Part shown: piece after piece, positions 8,973-17,321 of the stretch | Layout: each line of letters starts with the position of its first letter | Numbering within the stretch: the first letter of the stretch is position 1 | Assembly: GCA_021731045.1 (NCBI GenBank) | Contig: JAKFYE010000017.1 | Location: 1 to 39,091, forward strand | From: Bdellovibrionales bacterium | GTDB lineage: Bacteria > Bdellovibrionota > Bdellovibrionia > Bdellovibrionales > JAKFYE01 | Direction of reading: 5' to 3' | DNA: 39,091 nucleotides | Made by a program: the position numbers and the translations under genes | Notes under the pieces: generated by a model | The model's input: only the letters and a program-made list of their open reading frames with translations | What the model was told of the DNA's origin: nothing | Database searches by the model: none

Positions 8973-9675
8973 ATTGAGCAGATTTTACTCGATAACCTAT
9001 GCCACGAATGGTCTCGAGAATGTCAGCGCAAGGTCCAAGCTTTTTTCTAAGACCAAAAACATGTGTATCGATAGCGCGATCTACTACCGAAACACCCGCC
9101 CCTTGGACTTCTTTTATGAGCGCTTCCCGTGTAAATACTTTTCCACTTTGAAGCATAAGAATGTGTAAAAGTTTGAACTCCGAAGGCGTAAGGTGGGTCT
9201 GCTCGCCATTACAAAAGACTTCATGGTTTTCGGCATTCAACGTCAGACCGCCAACTTCTAATATTTTGAGAGGTGCACTTGGAGTTTGCTCTTGGACAGA
9301 CGCACGTCGCAGAAGGGCCCTCGCTCTTGCCACAAGAACTTTTGTGTCAAAAGGTTTGGTGACGTAATCATCCGCTCCTGCATGAAGACCCAAAACAATA
9401 TCGTGAGGTTCCACCCGTGCGGTCACCATAAGAATAGGAACATTTTTTTGCTTGGATTTTGTACGAATGCTTCTGGTGATTTCAAGTCCGCTCACACCAG
9501 GTAACATCCAATCTAAAAGTACGAGTTGATATTTTTGTTGAGTGAGTTGATTCATGGCCTCTTCGCCCGAACCAATCGCATCGACAAAATAGCCTTCCCG
9601 TTGAAGTTGTAATGAGATCAAATCGCGAATTTCAGCTTCGTCTTCAACGACTAAAACACGCTCGCGCTCTAGCAT
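8962..9675 (-). CDS. phoB: Phosphate-regulon response regulator PhoB (OmpR family)
   Basis: DNA-binding response regulator activating phosphate-starvation genes. The receiver domain has the acidic pocket VVEDEAE, the phospho-acceptor Asp in LVLLDWMLPGVSG, and Lys in VTKPFD. The C-terminal winged helix carries LTPSEFKLLHILM and VVDRAIDTHVFGLRKKLG. I chose ATG 9675 (MLERERVLVVEDE), 4 bp after the phoU stop, giving 237 residues. A longer frame running back into phoU would add 36 residues with no homology. It is second in the phoU-phoB-phoR-ppk-sixA operon. Confidence 0.95.
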   Translation of the reverse strand: MLERERVLVVEDEAEIRDLISLQLQREGYFVDAIGSGEEAMNQLTQQKYQLVLLDWMLPGVSGLEITRSIRTKSKQKNVPILMVTARVEPHDIVLGLHAGADDYVTKPFDTKVLVARARALLRRASVQEQTPSAPLKILEVGGLTLNAENHEVFCNGEQTHLTPSEFKLLHILMLQSGKVFTREALIKEVQGAGVSVVDRAIDTHVFGLRKKLGPCADILETIRGIGYRVKSAQYAN

Positions 9676-9679
9676 TAAA

Positions 9680-10351
9680 TTAGGTTCCACTATCGCCTCC
9701 GAAACCGTGTCGCACATCTCTGCCGGTATAAACAAAAATAACATCTTCTGCGATATTGGTTGCGTGATCGGCAAGACGCTCAAGATTACGCGTGATAAGA
9801 ATCATGTCTAAGCACGAACCAATCAACTCCGGATGAGTTTGCATTTCGGCCTTCATTTTTTCGAACACATCAGCTTTGTGCTGATCGATGGCATCGTCTT
9901 TTTCAAGCACTTGCTTAGCCGCATGCACATCACCTTTTACAAAAGCATCGAGAGCTTCGGTAACCATTTGTCGAACTTGCGTTGCAATTTGAGGTAAATT
10001 GACTTCGGTTTTTACAGGCACTTTAGAAAGATAGTGTTCGCCCGAATACGAAATATTGACGGATTGATCACCCATACGCTCAAGATCCGAATTAATTTTT
10101 ACAATCGCAAGAACGAGACGCAAGTCCGCCGCCAAGGGGGCTTGCAGCGCTAAAAGTTTTAAACAACATTCGTCGATCTCGACATGAGCGCGATTGATCT
10201 CGCGCTCATAGGCATGCACGTTTTTGAAACCTTCTGGATTGCGTTGAATTAATGCTTGGGTTGAAGCTTCAATAGCGGCCTCGACAAAACCGCCCATTTT
10301 TAGAATTTTGTCTTTGAGATCTTCTAATTCTGTTTCAAATTTTCTAATCAA
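9680..10351 (-). CDS. phoU: Phosphate signalling regulator PhoU
   Basis: Cytoplasmic helical-bundle protein linking the Pst transporter to PhoR and restraining phosphate uptake. It shows the two repeated three-helix units with the family motifs (HVEIDECCLKLLALQAPLA split by RLVLAIVKINSDLERMGDQS, then LIGSCLDMILITRNLERLADHATNIAEDV). The two copies of ERMGD / ERLADH are the metal-binding signatures. The start is probably TTG 10351, about 7 nt after GGGAG; a TTG at 10357 is only 1 nt from that Shine-Dalgarno. It heads the operon, unlike the common pst-phoU arrangement. Confidence 0.94.
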   Translation of the reverse strand: MIRKFETELEDLKDKILKMGGFVEAAIEASTQALIQRNPEGFKNVHAYEREINRAHVEIDECCLKLLALQAPLAADLRLVLAIVKINSDLERMGDQSVNISYSGEHYLSKVPVKTEVNLPQIATQVRQMVTEALDAFVKGDVHAAKQVLEKDDAIDQHKADVFEKMKAEMQTHPELIGSCLDMILITRNLERLADHATNIAEDVIFVYTGRDVRHGFGGDSGT

Positions 10352-10382
10352 GAACAAGCTCCCGTTAACTCTAAGACCATAT

Positions 10383-10409
10383 CATAAGAAAAAATCCATG
10401 ATGACAGGA
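10383..10409 (-). promoter_or_regulatory. Candidate phoU operon promoter with a Pho-box half-site
   Basis: On the minus strand CTGTCAT (10409-10403), identical to one E. coli Pho-box repeat, lies 14 nt before a -10-like TATGAT (10388-10383), about 30 nt ahead of phoU. The expected second CTGTCAT copy 11 nt on is not recognisable (GATTTTT), so a PhoB site is only a weak suggestion. Confidence 0.25.
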
Positions 10410-10474
10410 TTCAATTAGGAAAGCCGAGTTCTCGCAAACGGATGCGGTGCGTCTGGATGACTCAAGAGACTGTG

Positions 10475-11647
10475 TTATCTGAACGCAGGAATTCCGGTTA
10501 TTTCTTGGCCCACAACAAGGCGGTGAATATCCTCGGTTCCTTCGTAAGTGTTAACAGTTTCTAAATTCATCATATGACGAATTACAGGATATTCATCGAT
10601 GATACCATTAGCACCTAACATATCGCGTGCATCACGAGCCACATCTAAAGCCACTCGGCAGTTATTCATTTTGGCAAGTGATACATGATGCGGTTGCAGG
10701 CGTCCGGCCTCTTTTAATTTGCCCATTTGCAGAGCCAAAAGTTGACCCTTAGTGATTTCCTGAACCATTTTTACCAATTTTGCTTGTGCGAGCTGATAGG
10801 CCGCCAAAGGTTTTTCTTTTTCAAAAATTGTACGTTCCTTCGCATAATTGAGAGCTGTGTGATAGCATGCGTTTGCGGCACCTAAAACTCCCCAGGCAAT
10901 TCCATAGCGGGCTTGAGTAAGGCAGCCAAGTGGCCCTTTAAGACCTTCAATATTTGGTAAAATATTTTGTTCAGGAACCACGCAGTTTTGTAAATGAAGT
11001 TCAGATGTCACACTGACTCGAAGAGAAAACTTACCCTTCATCGTGCTAGTGGTAAATCCTTCGGTTCCTTTTTCTACTATAAAGCCGCGCACTTTTCCGT
11101 CGAGTTTTGCCCAGACGATTGCGATGTCAGAAACACAACCATTTGTGATCCACATTTTGTTTCCGGTAATTTTGTATCCACCTTTTACTTTTTCGGCGCG
11201 TGTGAGCATACCGCCAGGGTTTGATCCCGCATCTGGTTCTGTCAAACCGAAGCACCCGATCAGTTCGGCATTCGCGAGTTTTGGAAGATATTTTTTCTTT
11301 TGTTCTTCTGAGCCGTAAGCAAAAATTGGGTACATAACCAATGCGCCTTGAACAGAGCAAAACGAACGAATCCCTGAATCTGCGCGTTCTAGCTCTTGCA
11401 TTAAAAGACCGTAAGCAATGTGACCTAAACCTGGGCAGTCATAGCCTTGAATCGTGGAGCCCAAAAGGCCCATCGTCGCAAAACGTGGAATCAAATGTTT
11501 CGGAAATTCTTCTTTGCGGTTGGCTTCTTGCAAAACAGGAAGGACTTCTTTGGTCACAAAATCTCTCACGGTGTTACGCACCATAAGCTCTTCTTCACTA
11601 AAGAGCGTTTCTTCTTCCATGTAATTTAAGGATTCATAGAGCGCCAT
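10475..11647 (-). CDS. gcdH: Acyl-CoA dehydrogenase, glutaryl-CoA dehydrogenase type
   Basis: FAD-dependent acyl-CoA dehydrogenase. Glutaryl-CoA dehydrogenase converts glutaryl-CoA to crotonyl-CoA in lysine and tryptophan breakdown. Features close to GCDH: RSFCSVQGALVMYPI near the N-terminus (GCDH binds the substrate carboxylate with an Arg here), GCFGLTEPDAGSNP, ITGNKMWITNG, ARDMLGANGIIDEYPVIRHM, and the catalytic Glu at about residue 369 in NTYEGTEDIHRL. I chose ATG 11647, with GAGGGAGA just upstream, giving 390 residues. An upstream extension is encoded partly by a tandem 15-bp repeat and is unlikely to be protein. It diverges from the 2-oxoacid dehydrogenase gene, so both may serve amino-acid catabolism. 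Confidence 0.88.
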   Translation of the reverse strand: MALYESLNYMEEETLFSEEELMVRNTVRDFVTKEVLPVLQEANRKEEFPKHLIPRFATMGLLGSTIQGYDCPGLGHIAYGLLMQELERADSGIRSFCSVQGALVMYPIFAYGSEEQKKKYLPKLANAELIGCFGLTEPDAGSNPGGMLTRAEKVKGGYKITGNKMWITNGCVSDIAIVWAKLDGKVRGFIVEKGTEGFTTSTMKGKFSLRVSVTSELHLQNCVVPEQNILPNIEGLKGPLGCLTQARYGIAWGVLGAANACYHTALNYAKERTIFEKEKPLAAYQLAQAKLVKMVQEITKGQLLALQMGKLKEAGRLQPHHVSLAKMNNCRVALDVARDARDMLGANGIIDEYPVIRHMMNLETVNTYEGTEDIHRLVVGQEITGIPAFR

Positions 11648-11785
11648 AAAATCTCCCTCATTTTGAGTTTCATTGCTAACAAAGGACTCCGGCATTGTCC
11701 AGCCAAAGTGCCGCCAGCCAAAGCGCCGCAAGACCCCTCACAGCGGTGCTTGACTCAAAACTCGTAACGTAGTGCTTTATTCAAT

Positions 11786-13993
11786 ATGTATAATCGTGCC
11801 GAAATCGTAGATCAAAACTTTACCAAATTTGTTAAAGACGGCCGATTGCCTCAACCCCAAACTCGTCTATCGCTTGATGATGCTGGCCTCAAACCTTCAG
11901 AGCTTATTGATCTCTTTGAAAGCCAACTTATAAGTCGGCATTTAGATTTGCGCGCGCGAATTTTAAAAAATAGCAACCAATGTTTCTACACGATCGGAAG
12001 TTCTGGGCACGAAGGCAATGCCGTTTTTGGAAAAGTCTTTCGCATTACGGATATGGCGTTTCTGCATTATCGAAGCGGCGCATTGATGATTCAAAGAGCT
12101 AAGCAACTTCCTGGATCGACTCCTATTTACGATGCCATGTTATCTTTTGCAGCTTCAAGCGAAGATCCCATCGCAGGAGGACGACACAAAGTTTTTGGAA
12201 GCTTGCCGCTGATGATTCCTCCTCAGACCAGCACGATCGCATCGCATTTGCCAAAAGCTATGGGCGCCGCGCTGTCTATCAGTCGCGCAAAAGAACTCGG
12301 CGTCGAAGCTGTTATGCCCCATGATGCCGTTGTGATTTGCACGTTTGGCGATGCATCGGCTAATCACTCGACCGCACTCGGCGCAATTAACACGGCGGCG
12401 TGGACGGCTTATCAAAATGTAAAATTGCCTCTTATTTTTATTTGCGAAGATAATGGAATTGGAATTTCGGTCAGCACCCCTTCTGGATGGATTGAAAATA
12501 ATTTTTCGCAGAAACCATCTTTAGAATATGTAAAAGCCGATGGACTGAACTTGCTCGATCTCTACATGAAAACACGTTTAGTTGAAGAGCATGTGCGACG
12601 CCATCGCAAACCTGTTTTTTTACACACAAAAACAGTGCGCCTCTTAGGTCATGCCGGTTCGGATACAGAGTTTAGTTACAACACTTTAGAAAAAATCGAA
12701 GCGCGCGAGCATAATGATCCCCTTTTACATTCGGCGCGCATTTTGATCGAAAACGAAGTTTTGTCGAGTGAAGAGATTTTAAATATCAACGAACGTGTGC
12801 GTGCACAAGTCGAACACATTGGCCAATATGCGATCACACGACCCAAACTGATGAAGGCCGAAGACATTCGGTCAAGCGTAACCGCCTGTGTGCGCACACG
12901 CAAAGCGCCACCTCAACCTTCAGAGAGTGTTCGAGAAAAAACATTTGATCGTGAGTGGTCAAAACTTAATACCCCTCAACATATGGCTAAACTCATCAAT
13001 TACGGTCTCACCGATCTTTTGCTTCGCTATCCGAACACTTTAATTTTTGGTGAAGACGTGGCTCAAAAGGGTGGCGTTTACAATGTCACAGATGGTTTGT
13101 TTAATAAATTCGGCGCCAAACGTATTTTCAATTCGCTGTTAGATGAACAATCCATTTTAGGCGCGGCTATTGGGTTAAGTCACAATGGATTTGTACCGAT
13201 TCCAGAAATTCAGTTTTTAGCTTACGTTCATAATGCCGAAGATCAAATTCGTGGTGAAGCCGCAACGCTAGCATTTTTCTCGCAAGGACAATTTACAAAT
13301 CCGATGGTGCTGCGAATTGCGGGGCTCCCGTATCAAAAAGGTTTTGGCGGACACTTTCATAATGATAATTCTTTGGCGATCTTTCGCGATATTCCGGGAT
13401 TGATTGTAGCAGTACCTTCAAACGGCCCAGATGCCGTAAAAATGATGCGTACCTGTGTGCGCGAAGCTTATGAAAAAGGACGCGTCGTTGTTTTTGTCGA
13501 GCCGATCGCGCTTTACATGACAAAAGATTTGCACGGCGATGGCGATAAAGGCTGGAGCTTTCCTTACCCGGCGGTTAATGAAGACATTCACGTCGGTGAT
13601 TTTGGAGTTTACGGAGACGGACAAGACATTACAATTTTGACTTACGGAAATGGTTTTTATTTTTCTCGTCAGGCCGAGAAAGTTCTTAAAGAGAAGCACG
13701 GGATCTCGTGCAAGATTATCGATCTTCGTTGGATTTCTCCATTGAACAAAGAGGGCTTAGCAAAAGAAATGGCCCATGATAAAAATGTTTTGATCGTAGA
13801 TGAGTGCCGCAAAACGGGGTCGCTCAGCGAAGCTCTCGTCGCCATGATGGTAGAAACAATGGATCGTCTTCCAAATATTAAAGTTTTGGCAGCCCATGAT
13901 TCTTTTATTACTTTAGGAGTTGCCGCCGCTGCGGGTTTACCTTCACGAGATGAAATCATCGAAATGTGCGTAAACATGGTAGGAAAAAAATGA
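11786..13993 (+). CDS. 2-oxoisovalerate-type dehydrogenase E1, alpha and beta fused
   Basis: Thiamine-diphosphate E1 component of a branched-chain 2-oxoacid dehydrogenase complex; it decarboxylates 2-oxoacids from Val/Leu/Ile and passes the acyl group to lipoyl-E2. The alpha part (about 1-370) has FYTIGSSGHEGNAV, FLHYRSGALM and the ThDP motif region GDASANHSTALGAIN to EDNGIG (GDA in place of the usual GDG). The beta part (about 390-735) has LIFGEDVAQKGGVYNVTDGL, RIFNSLLDEQSILGAAIG and YQKGFGGHFHNDNS. The 735-residue single chain is the fused form. No E2 or E3 lies nearby. No clear Shine-Dalgarno precedes ATG 11786. Its stop overlaps the next gene (ATGA). Confidence 0.9.
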   Translation: MYNRAEIVDQNFTKFVKDGRLPQPQTRLSLDDAGLKPSELIDLFESQLISRHLDLRARILKNSNQCFYTIGSSGHEGNAVFGKVFRITDMAFLHYRSGALMIQRAKQLPGSTPIYDAMLSFAASSEDPIAGGRHKVFGSLPLMIPPQTSTIASHLPKAMGAALSISRAKELGVEAVMPHDAVVICTFGDASANHSTALGAINTAAWTAYQNVKLPLIFICEDNGIGISVSTPSGWIENNFSQKPSLEYVKADGLNLLDLYMKTRLVEEHVRRHRKPVFLHTKTVRLLGHAGSDTEFSYNTLEKIEAREHNDPLLHSARILIENEVLSSEEILNINERVRAQVEHIGQYAITRPKLMKAEDIRSSVTACVRTRKAPPQPSESVREKTFDREWSKLNTPQHMAKLINYGLTDLLLRYPNTLIFGEDVAQKGGVYNVTDGLFNKFGAKRIFNSLLDEQSILGAAIGLSHNGFVPIPEIQFLAYVHNAEDQIRGEAATLAFFSQGQFTNPMVLRIAGLPYQKGFGGHFHNDNSLAIFRDIPGLIVAVPSNGPDAVKMMRTCVREAYEKGRVVVFVEPIALYMTKDLHGDGDKGWSFPYPAVNEDIHVGDFGVYGDGQDITILTYGNGFYFSRQAEKVLKEKHGISCKIIDLRWISPLNKEGLAKEMAHDKNVLIVDECRKTGSLSEALVAMMVETMDRLPNIKVLAAHDSFITLGVAAAAGLPSRDEIIEMCVNMVGKK

Positions 13994-15000
13994 AAAAAGA
14001 GCGCGTCGTTGTCATTTGCCCAGGTCGGGGAACGTACACGAAAGAAACCTTAGGTTATCTTAAAAAATTTCGACCGCGTTTTAACGAATTTTTTAATATT
14101 TTAGATGAAAAGCGAAGTGCGCTCGGCGTACCCACGTTGACAGAGTTAGATGAAGCACCGGTTTTTAAACCACAACTTCATACAAAGGGTGAACATGCTT
14201 CGGCCTTAATTTATGCTTGCAGCTACGCTGATTTTTTAAATCTCGACCCAGAAAAATATGACGTCGTAGCCGTCACCGGCAATTCGATGGGCTGGTACAT
14301 TGCCTTGGCCGTTGCGGGCGCTCTCGATGTGCACGGAGCGTTTGAAGTGATCAACACCATGGGTTCAATGATGAAAGATCAAATCATCGGCGGACAAATT
14401 ATTTATCCGATCGTTGATGAAAATTGGATCCAAGATTCTGCGCGGACGACGGCCGTTGAATCCGCTCTTCATGATGTCAATCAAATAGCTGATTGCGAAG
14501 CGCATGTTTCAATTTATCTTGGCGGATACGCGGTGATTGGTGGAAATCAAAAAGCTTTGGATGTTCTCTTAAAAAAATTGCCGAAGCAGGAGAACTACCC
14601 GTTTCAACTTATAAATCATGCGGCTTTTCATACTCCCCTTTTAGGTGAAACTTCAAAAAAAGCTTTCGAGACACTTTCGCTGGATTTGTTTCAACGGCCA
14701 CTGCTTCCGTTGATTGATGGACGAGGGCATATTTGGATGGACTACGCGACAGATCTTGAAGAGATTTACAATTACACTTTTGCGCACCAAGTTTTACAAC
14801 CTTATGATTTTACAAAAGCGATTACGGTTGCATTAAAAGAGTTTTGCCCAGATCGCCTCGTTCTTTTAGGACCCGGCAATACGTTGGGCGGCGCCATTGG
14901 CCAAATTTTAATTCAAAATAAATGGTTGGGAATTCAATCTAAGACAGATTTCACAGACTATCAGAAAAAAAATCCATTTTTAATGTCTTTGGGAAGATAG
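13990..15000 (+). CDS. FabD-like acyltransferase lacking the malonyl-binding Arg
   Basis: Acyltransferase of the malonyl-CoA:ACP transacylase fold, 336 residues. The nucleophile elbow is GNSMGW with Ser99 (FabD: GHSLGE), and the catalytic His is likely 214 in NHAAFHTPLL. C-terminal LGPGNTLGGA matches FabD GPGKVLTGL. Key differences: the oxyanion-loop Gln of PGQGSQ is changed (CPGRGTY), and the Arg that binds the malonyl carboxylate (FabD MRGKFM) is Met124 in TMGSMM. A different acyl donor is therefore likely (inference). It overlaps the E1 gene by ATGA (MKKERVVV start), so it may handle branched acyl-CoA made by that complex. It is probably not the housekeeping FabD. Confidence 0.75.
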   Translation: MKKERVVVICPGRGTYTKETLGYLKKFRPRFNEFFNILDEKRSALGVPTLTELDEAPVFKPQLHTKGEHASALIYACSYADFLNLDPEKYDVVAVTGNSMGWYIALAVAGALDVHGAFEVINTMGSMMKDQIIGGQIIYPIVDENWIQDSARTTAVESALHDVNQIADCEAHVSIYLGGYAVIGGNQKALDVLLKKLPKQENYPFQLINHAAFHTPLLGETSKKAFETLSLDLFQRPLLPLIDGRGHIWMDYATDLEEIYNYTFAHQVLQPYDFTKAITVALKEFCPDRLVLLGPGNTLGGAIGQILIQNKWLGIQSKTDFTDYQKKNPFLMSLGR

Positions 15001-15035
15001 CCTTCACAAAGACATAGCTATTCTGAACTTCTATT

Positions 15036-15422
15036 TTACTCTTCGCCGTCGTCAGTACCGACAGAACCTAATGTACAGCTAATTTTCGTCATTTTTACGA
15101 TAATGCCAGCTTTTTGGTTCACGGTGATTTTTCGTTTTTTGCCTGACTTCGTTGTGACAATTTGACGGTAGCTTACATCAACAAGCGCTCTTTTAAGAAC
15201 TCCATCATTACCTGCGTAATTCTCGAATTTAATAGGCCCGATTGTGAGATCTTCAGTGTCATCGCTCTCGTAAACTTCAGCAATCCAACCTCGCGCGCGG
15301 ATTTTACAGGCAGTCTCAGCCGACACAATTCCTGCGTCTGATTGAGAACTCCACCCGGTGGTGATCATTTGTGATGCCAATAAACCAGACACAACGACTA
15401 ATTTTTTCAGATTTAAATTCAT
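15036..15422 (-). CDS. Small secreted protein, unknown function
   Basis: The 128-residue product has a signal peptide (LKKLVVVSGLLASQMITTG) and a mature part of about 105 residues with two cysteines (ETACKIRARGW and ISCTLGS) and a basic loop TTKSGKKRKI. It ends in an acidic tail (GTDDGEE). I do not recognise a family. It is convergent with the FabD-like gene and separated from the TIGR02757 gene by a repeat element, so it is probably a stand-alone unit. ATG 15422 is chosen because it gives the complete signal peptide; AGGAGT lies just upstream. Confidence 0.6.
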   Translation of the reverse strand: MNLNLKKLVVVSGLLASQMITTGWSSQSDAGIVSAETACKIRARGWIAEVYESDDTEDLTIGPIKFENYAGNDGVLKRALVDVSYRQIVTTKSGKKRKITVNQKAGIIVKMTKISCTLGSVGTDDGEE

Positions 15423-15505
15423 AGCTACTCCTAATTTGTTTGCTAGAGATTCAGTGAGACCTTTAGCATCCTACGTGCCAAAAAAATCCCAGAGTCACGA
15501 GCCCT

Positions 15506-15603
15506 TTTGGGGACGGAGCTCATTTAAGCTATTATTATTATTGAATTAATTCGTGTGCGTGCTGGCGGACGCAATCTTTCAAAGAGAGAGCTCCGTCCCC
15601 AAA
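15506..15603. repeat. MITE/REP-like element bounded by GGGGACGGAGC inverted repeats (copy 2)
   Basis: TTTGGGGACGGAGCTC (15506-15521) and GAGCTCCGTCCCCAAA (15588-15603) form perfect 16-bp terminal inverted repeats around a 66-bp non-coding interior, which has an ATT-rich run and a small TGCGT/ACGCA hairpin. The terminal core matches the element at 4705-4806. It ends 18 bp from the stop codon of the TIGR02757 gene, so like copy 1 it sits at an operon end. Confidence 0.65.
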
Positions 15604-15621
15604 CTTGTGTTTTAGAAGGCG

Positions 15622-16425
15622 TTAGAGTTTGAGGATGTTGCCGGTGATGCCTAGGTGGCAAAGGGCGAAGTCGAAGCGGGTTGGATCTTCGGGGTCGAGA
15701 TGTTTGAGTTTGTTGGTGATTTCGACCGCGGTTTTCCAATCTGCGGTTTTTCTGGACGTGAGTTTGAGAGAGCGAGCTTGTTTCAATACGTGCGTGTCGA
15801 CCGGGATGATGAGTTCGCGACGAGAGAATTTGGTCCATAAACCTAAATCCATTTCGGACTGGCCTACCATCCACCGTAAATATAAATTTAGACGTTTGCA
15901 TGCACTCCCTGTTTGCGGATGCGGAAGAAAAAACCAAAACGACGCGCCCTTTTTTGGAAACTTTTTAAATGGTGCGGGAGACAGCGTTCGAAGTTTAATA
16001 TGAAGTTTTTCAAAAAGAGAATTAGCACTTTCGTTTTCTTGAGGGTCCAGAAACTTTTCAAGACTTTCAAACTGAAGATAAATTTGTTGCAGAAGACTGA
16101 GCATCAACAACATGTCGTTGGAAGTGTTAAATCTATGAACCCATCCCTTAGTTAAATTTTTTAAGTCTTGAACGCTGGCGTTTTTTATCCACGCAACTGG
16201 GTTTGATCCCATCGGATTTAAAATCTTACGCGTGCTGAGTTGAATATGCGCAACTTTTCCATATGCGAGAATAGCGCAAATAAATGCGGCAAATTCACGG
16301 TCTCGAGCATCGGTATATGCGAGCGCCGGAGTTATCGCATCTTTCATGATTTGATTTTCTGCCAAAAACTTTTGGTGTGTTTCTTCGAGAATGCGTCGAA
16401 GCTGTTGCGCGCGTTCGGGCTTCAT
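15622..16425 (-). CDS. TIGR02757 / DUF2400 family protein
   Basis: Conserved bacterial protein of unknown function, 267 residues. Recognisable family features are DPITPALAYTDARDRE-like text near the N-terminus (here KDAITPALAYTDARDREFAAF), KRLNLYLRWMVGQSEMDLGLW in the middle (KRLNLYLRWMV then DLGLW), ELIIPVDTHVLKQAR, and DPTRFDFALCHLGI at the C-terminus. The helix-rich, HhH-like sequence recalls DNA glycosylases in fold, but no function is proven. ATG 16425 overlaps the ctaA stop (ATGA), so it is translated as the last gene of the cytochrome oxidase operon. That linkage to heme A synthesis is probably only transcriptional. Confidence 0.82.
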   Translation of the reverse strand: MKPERAQQLRRILEETHQKFLAENQIMKDAITPALAYTDARDREFAAFICAILAYGKVAHIQLSTRKILNPMGSNPVAWIKNASVQDLKNLTKGWVHRFNTSNDMLLMLSLLQQIYLQFESLEKFLDPQENESANSLFEKLHIKLRTLSPAPFKKFPKKGASFWFFLPHPQTGSACKRLNLYLRWMVGQSEMDLGLWTKFSRRELIIPVDTHVLKQARSLKLTSRKTADWKTAVEITNKLKHLDPEDPTRFDFALCHLGITGNILKL

Positions 16426-17321
16426 GAAATGCGGGCTTGCATTTTTGCAATGTAGAGCAGTCTCAGAACAAGACCCAAAATGGTGGCGGCCACTGCTAAG
16501 TGTAAAACAGTGATCACCGGTGGAATTTTAAATAAAACATTAGAAATACCCACCCCAATTTGTACAATCACGGCCATCACTAAAAGTCCGCAAATATTAT
16601 AATAGCGTTTGTCCATCCACTTTTGTTCGCGATTTTGAGAGGCCATTAAATAAAGTGAAACAATTGTAATAGCGACGATGTAGGCGCCTAAACGATGAAT
16701 CACCTGTAAACCAATCAGACCCTCAAATGTGGGCACAAATTCGCCCTCGCACAATGGAAACTCAGGGCACGCAAGCCCCGCGTAATTAGAAGAGACTAAG
16801 CCTCCGAGCAAAATTTGTGCATACACGACCGCAAAGGTAAACAACGCAATTCCAAAATACGCGCGCGGAAGTTTATCTTCAGCTCCTTGTTTGTGTTCGC
16901 TCACGGTAAAATACATCCAAAGCAGCAAACTAAAGAAACCCATTCCGAGAGCTAAGTGCGCCGTAACGATTCCGAAGTTGAGAAGTTTTAAAACCGTCAA
17001 CGCGCCCATTGCGATTTGTGTCGCCAATACAAGTAAAGAGAGCGCCATCGTGAGTTTTGTTTCTTGTGATGTTTCACGGCTTCTAAAAACACCGACGGCC
17101 AAAGCGATTGTGACCAAACCCACGAGCCCCGCAACAGTACGATGAATAAACTCGTAATACACTTGAACTTGGTAATCAGGAATTACGGCGCCAAAACAAA
17201 GTGGCCAGTCCGGGCACGCAAGCCCCGCGTGCATCGCACGTACGGCTCCCCCTAACGAAATTAAAATGAAGGTAACAAAAATGAGAATCGGTAAGATTTT
17301 TTTTATCGTTTTCTTTTTCAT
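16422..17321 (-). CDS. ctaA: Heme A synthase CtaA (COX15)
   Basis: Membrane monooxygenase converting heme O to heme A for cytochrome oxidase. The protein (299 residues) has about eight membrane helices in two homologous halves. Each half contains a periplasmic Cys pair (GLACPDWPLCFG and GLACPEFPLCEG) and His ligands (YEFIHRTVAG, AHLALG, QVIHRLGAY, LHLAVA). Start ATG 17321 (MKKKTIKK) overlaps the ctaB stop as ATGA; an 8-residue longer version reaching into ctaB is rejected. It sits downstream of ctaB in the expected order heme B to O to A. Confidence 0.95.
   Translation of the reverse strand: MKKKTIKKILPILIFVTFILISLGGAVRAMHAGLACPDWPLCFGAVIPDYQVQVYYEFIHRTVAGLVGLVTIALAVGVFRSRETSQETKLTMALSLLVLATQIAMGALTVLKLLNFGIVTAHLALGMGFFSLLLWMYFTVSEHKQGAEDKLPRAYFGIALFTFAVVYAQILLGGLVSSNYAGLACPEFPLCEGEFVPTFEGLIGLQVIHRLGAYIVAITIVSLYLMASQNREQKWMDKRYYNICGLLVMAVIVQIGVGISNVLFKIPPVITVLHLAVAATILGLVLRLLYIAKMQARIS

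Noticed and set aside
11699..11728. Tandem 15-bp repeat CCAGCCAAAGYGCCG x2 upstream of gcdH
   Set aside because: Only two copies, no symmetric structure; it explains the spurious extended gcdH N-terminus but I cannot assign a function.
14996..15030. Weak ATAGC/GCTAT inverted repeat as a terminator after the FabD-like gene
   Set aside because: Five base pairs with a long loop; not above chance.
15524..15937. ORF overlapping the TIGR02757 gene and repeat copy 2
   Set aside because: It is a shadow frame rich in Arg and His and runs through the repeat.
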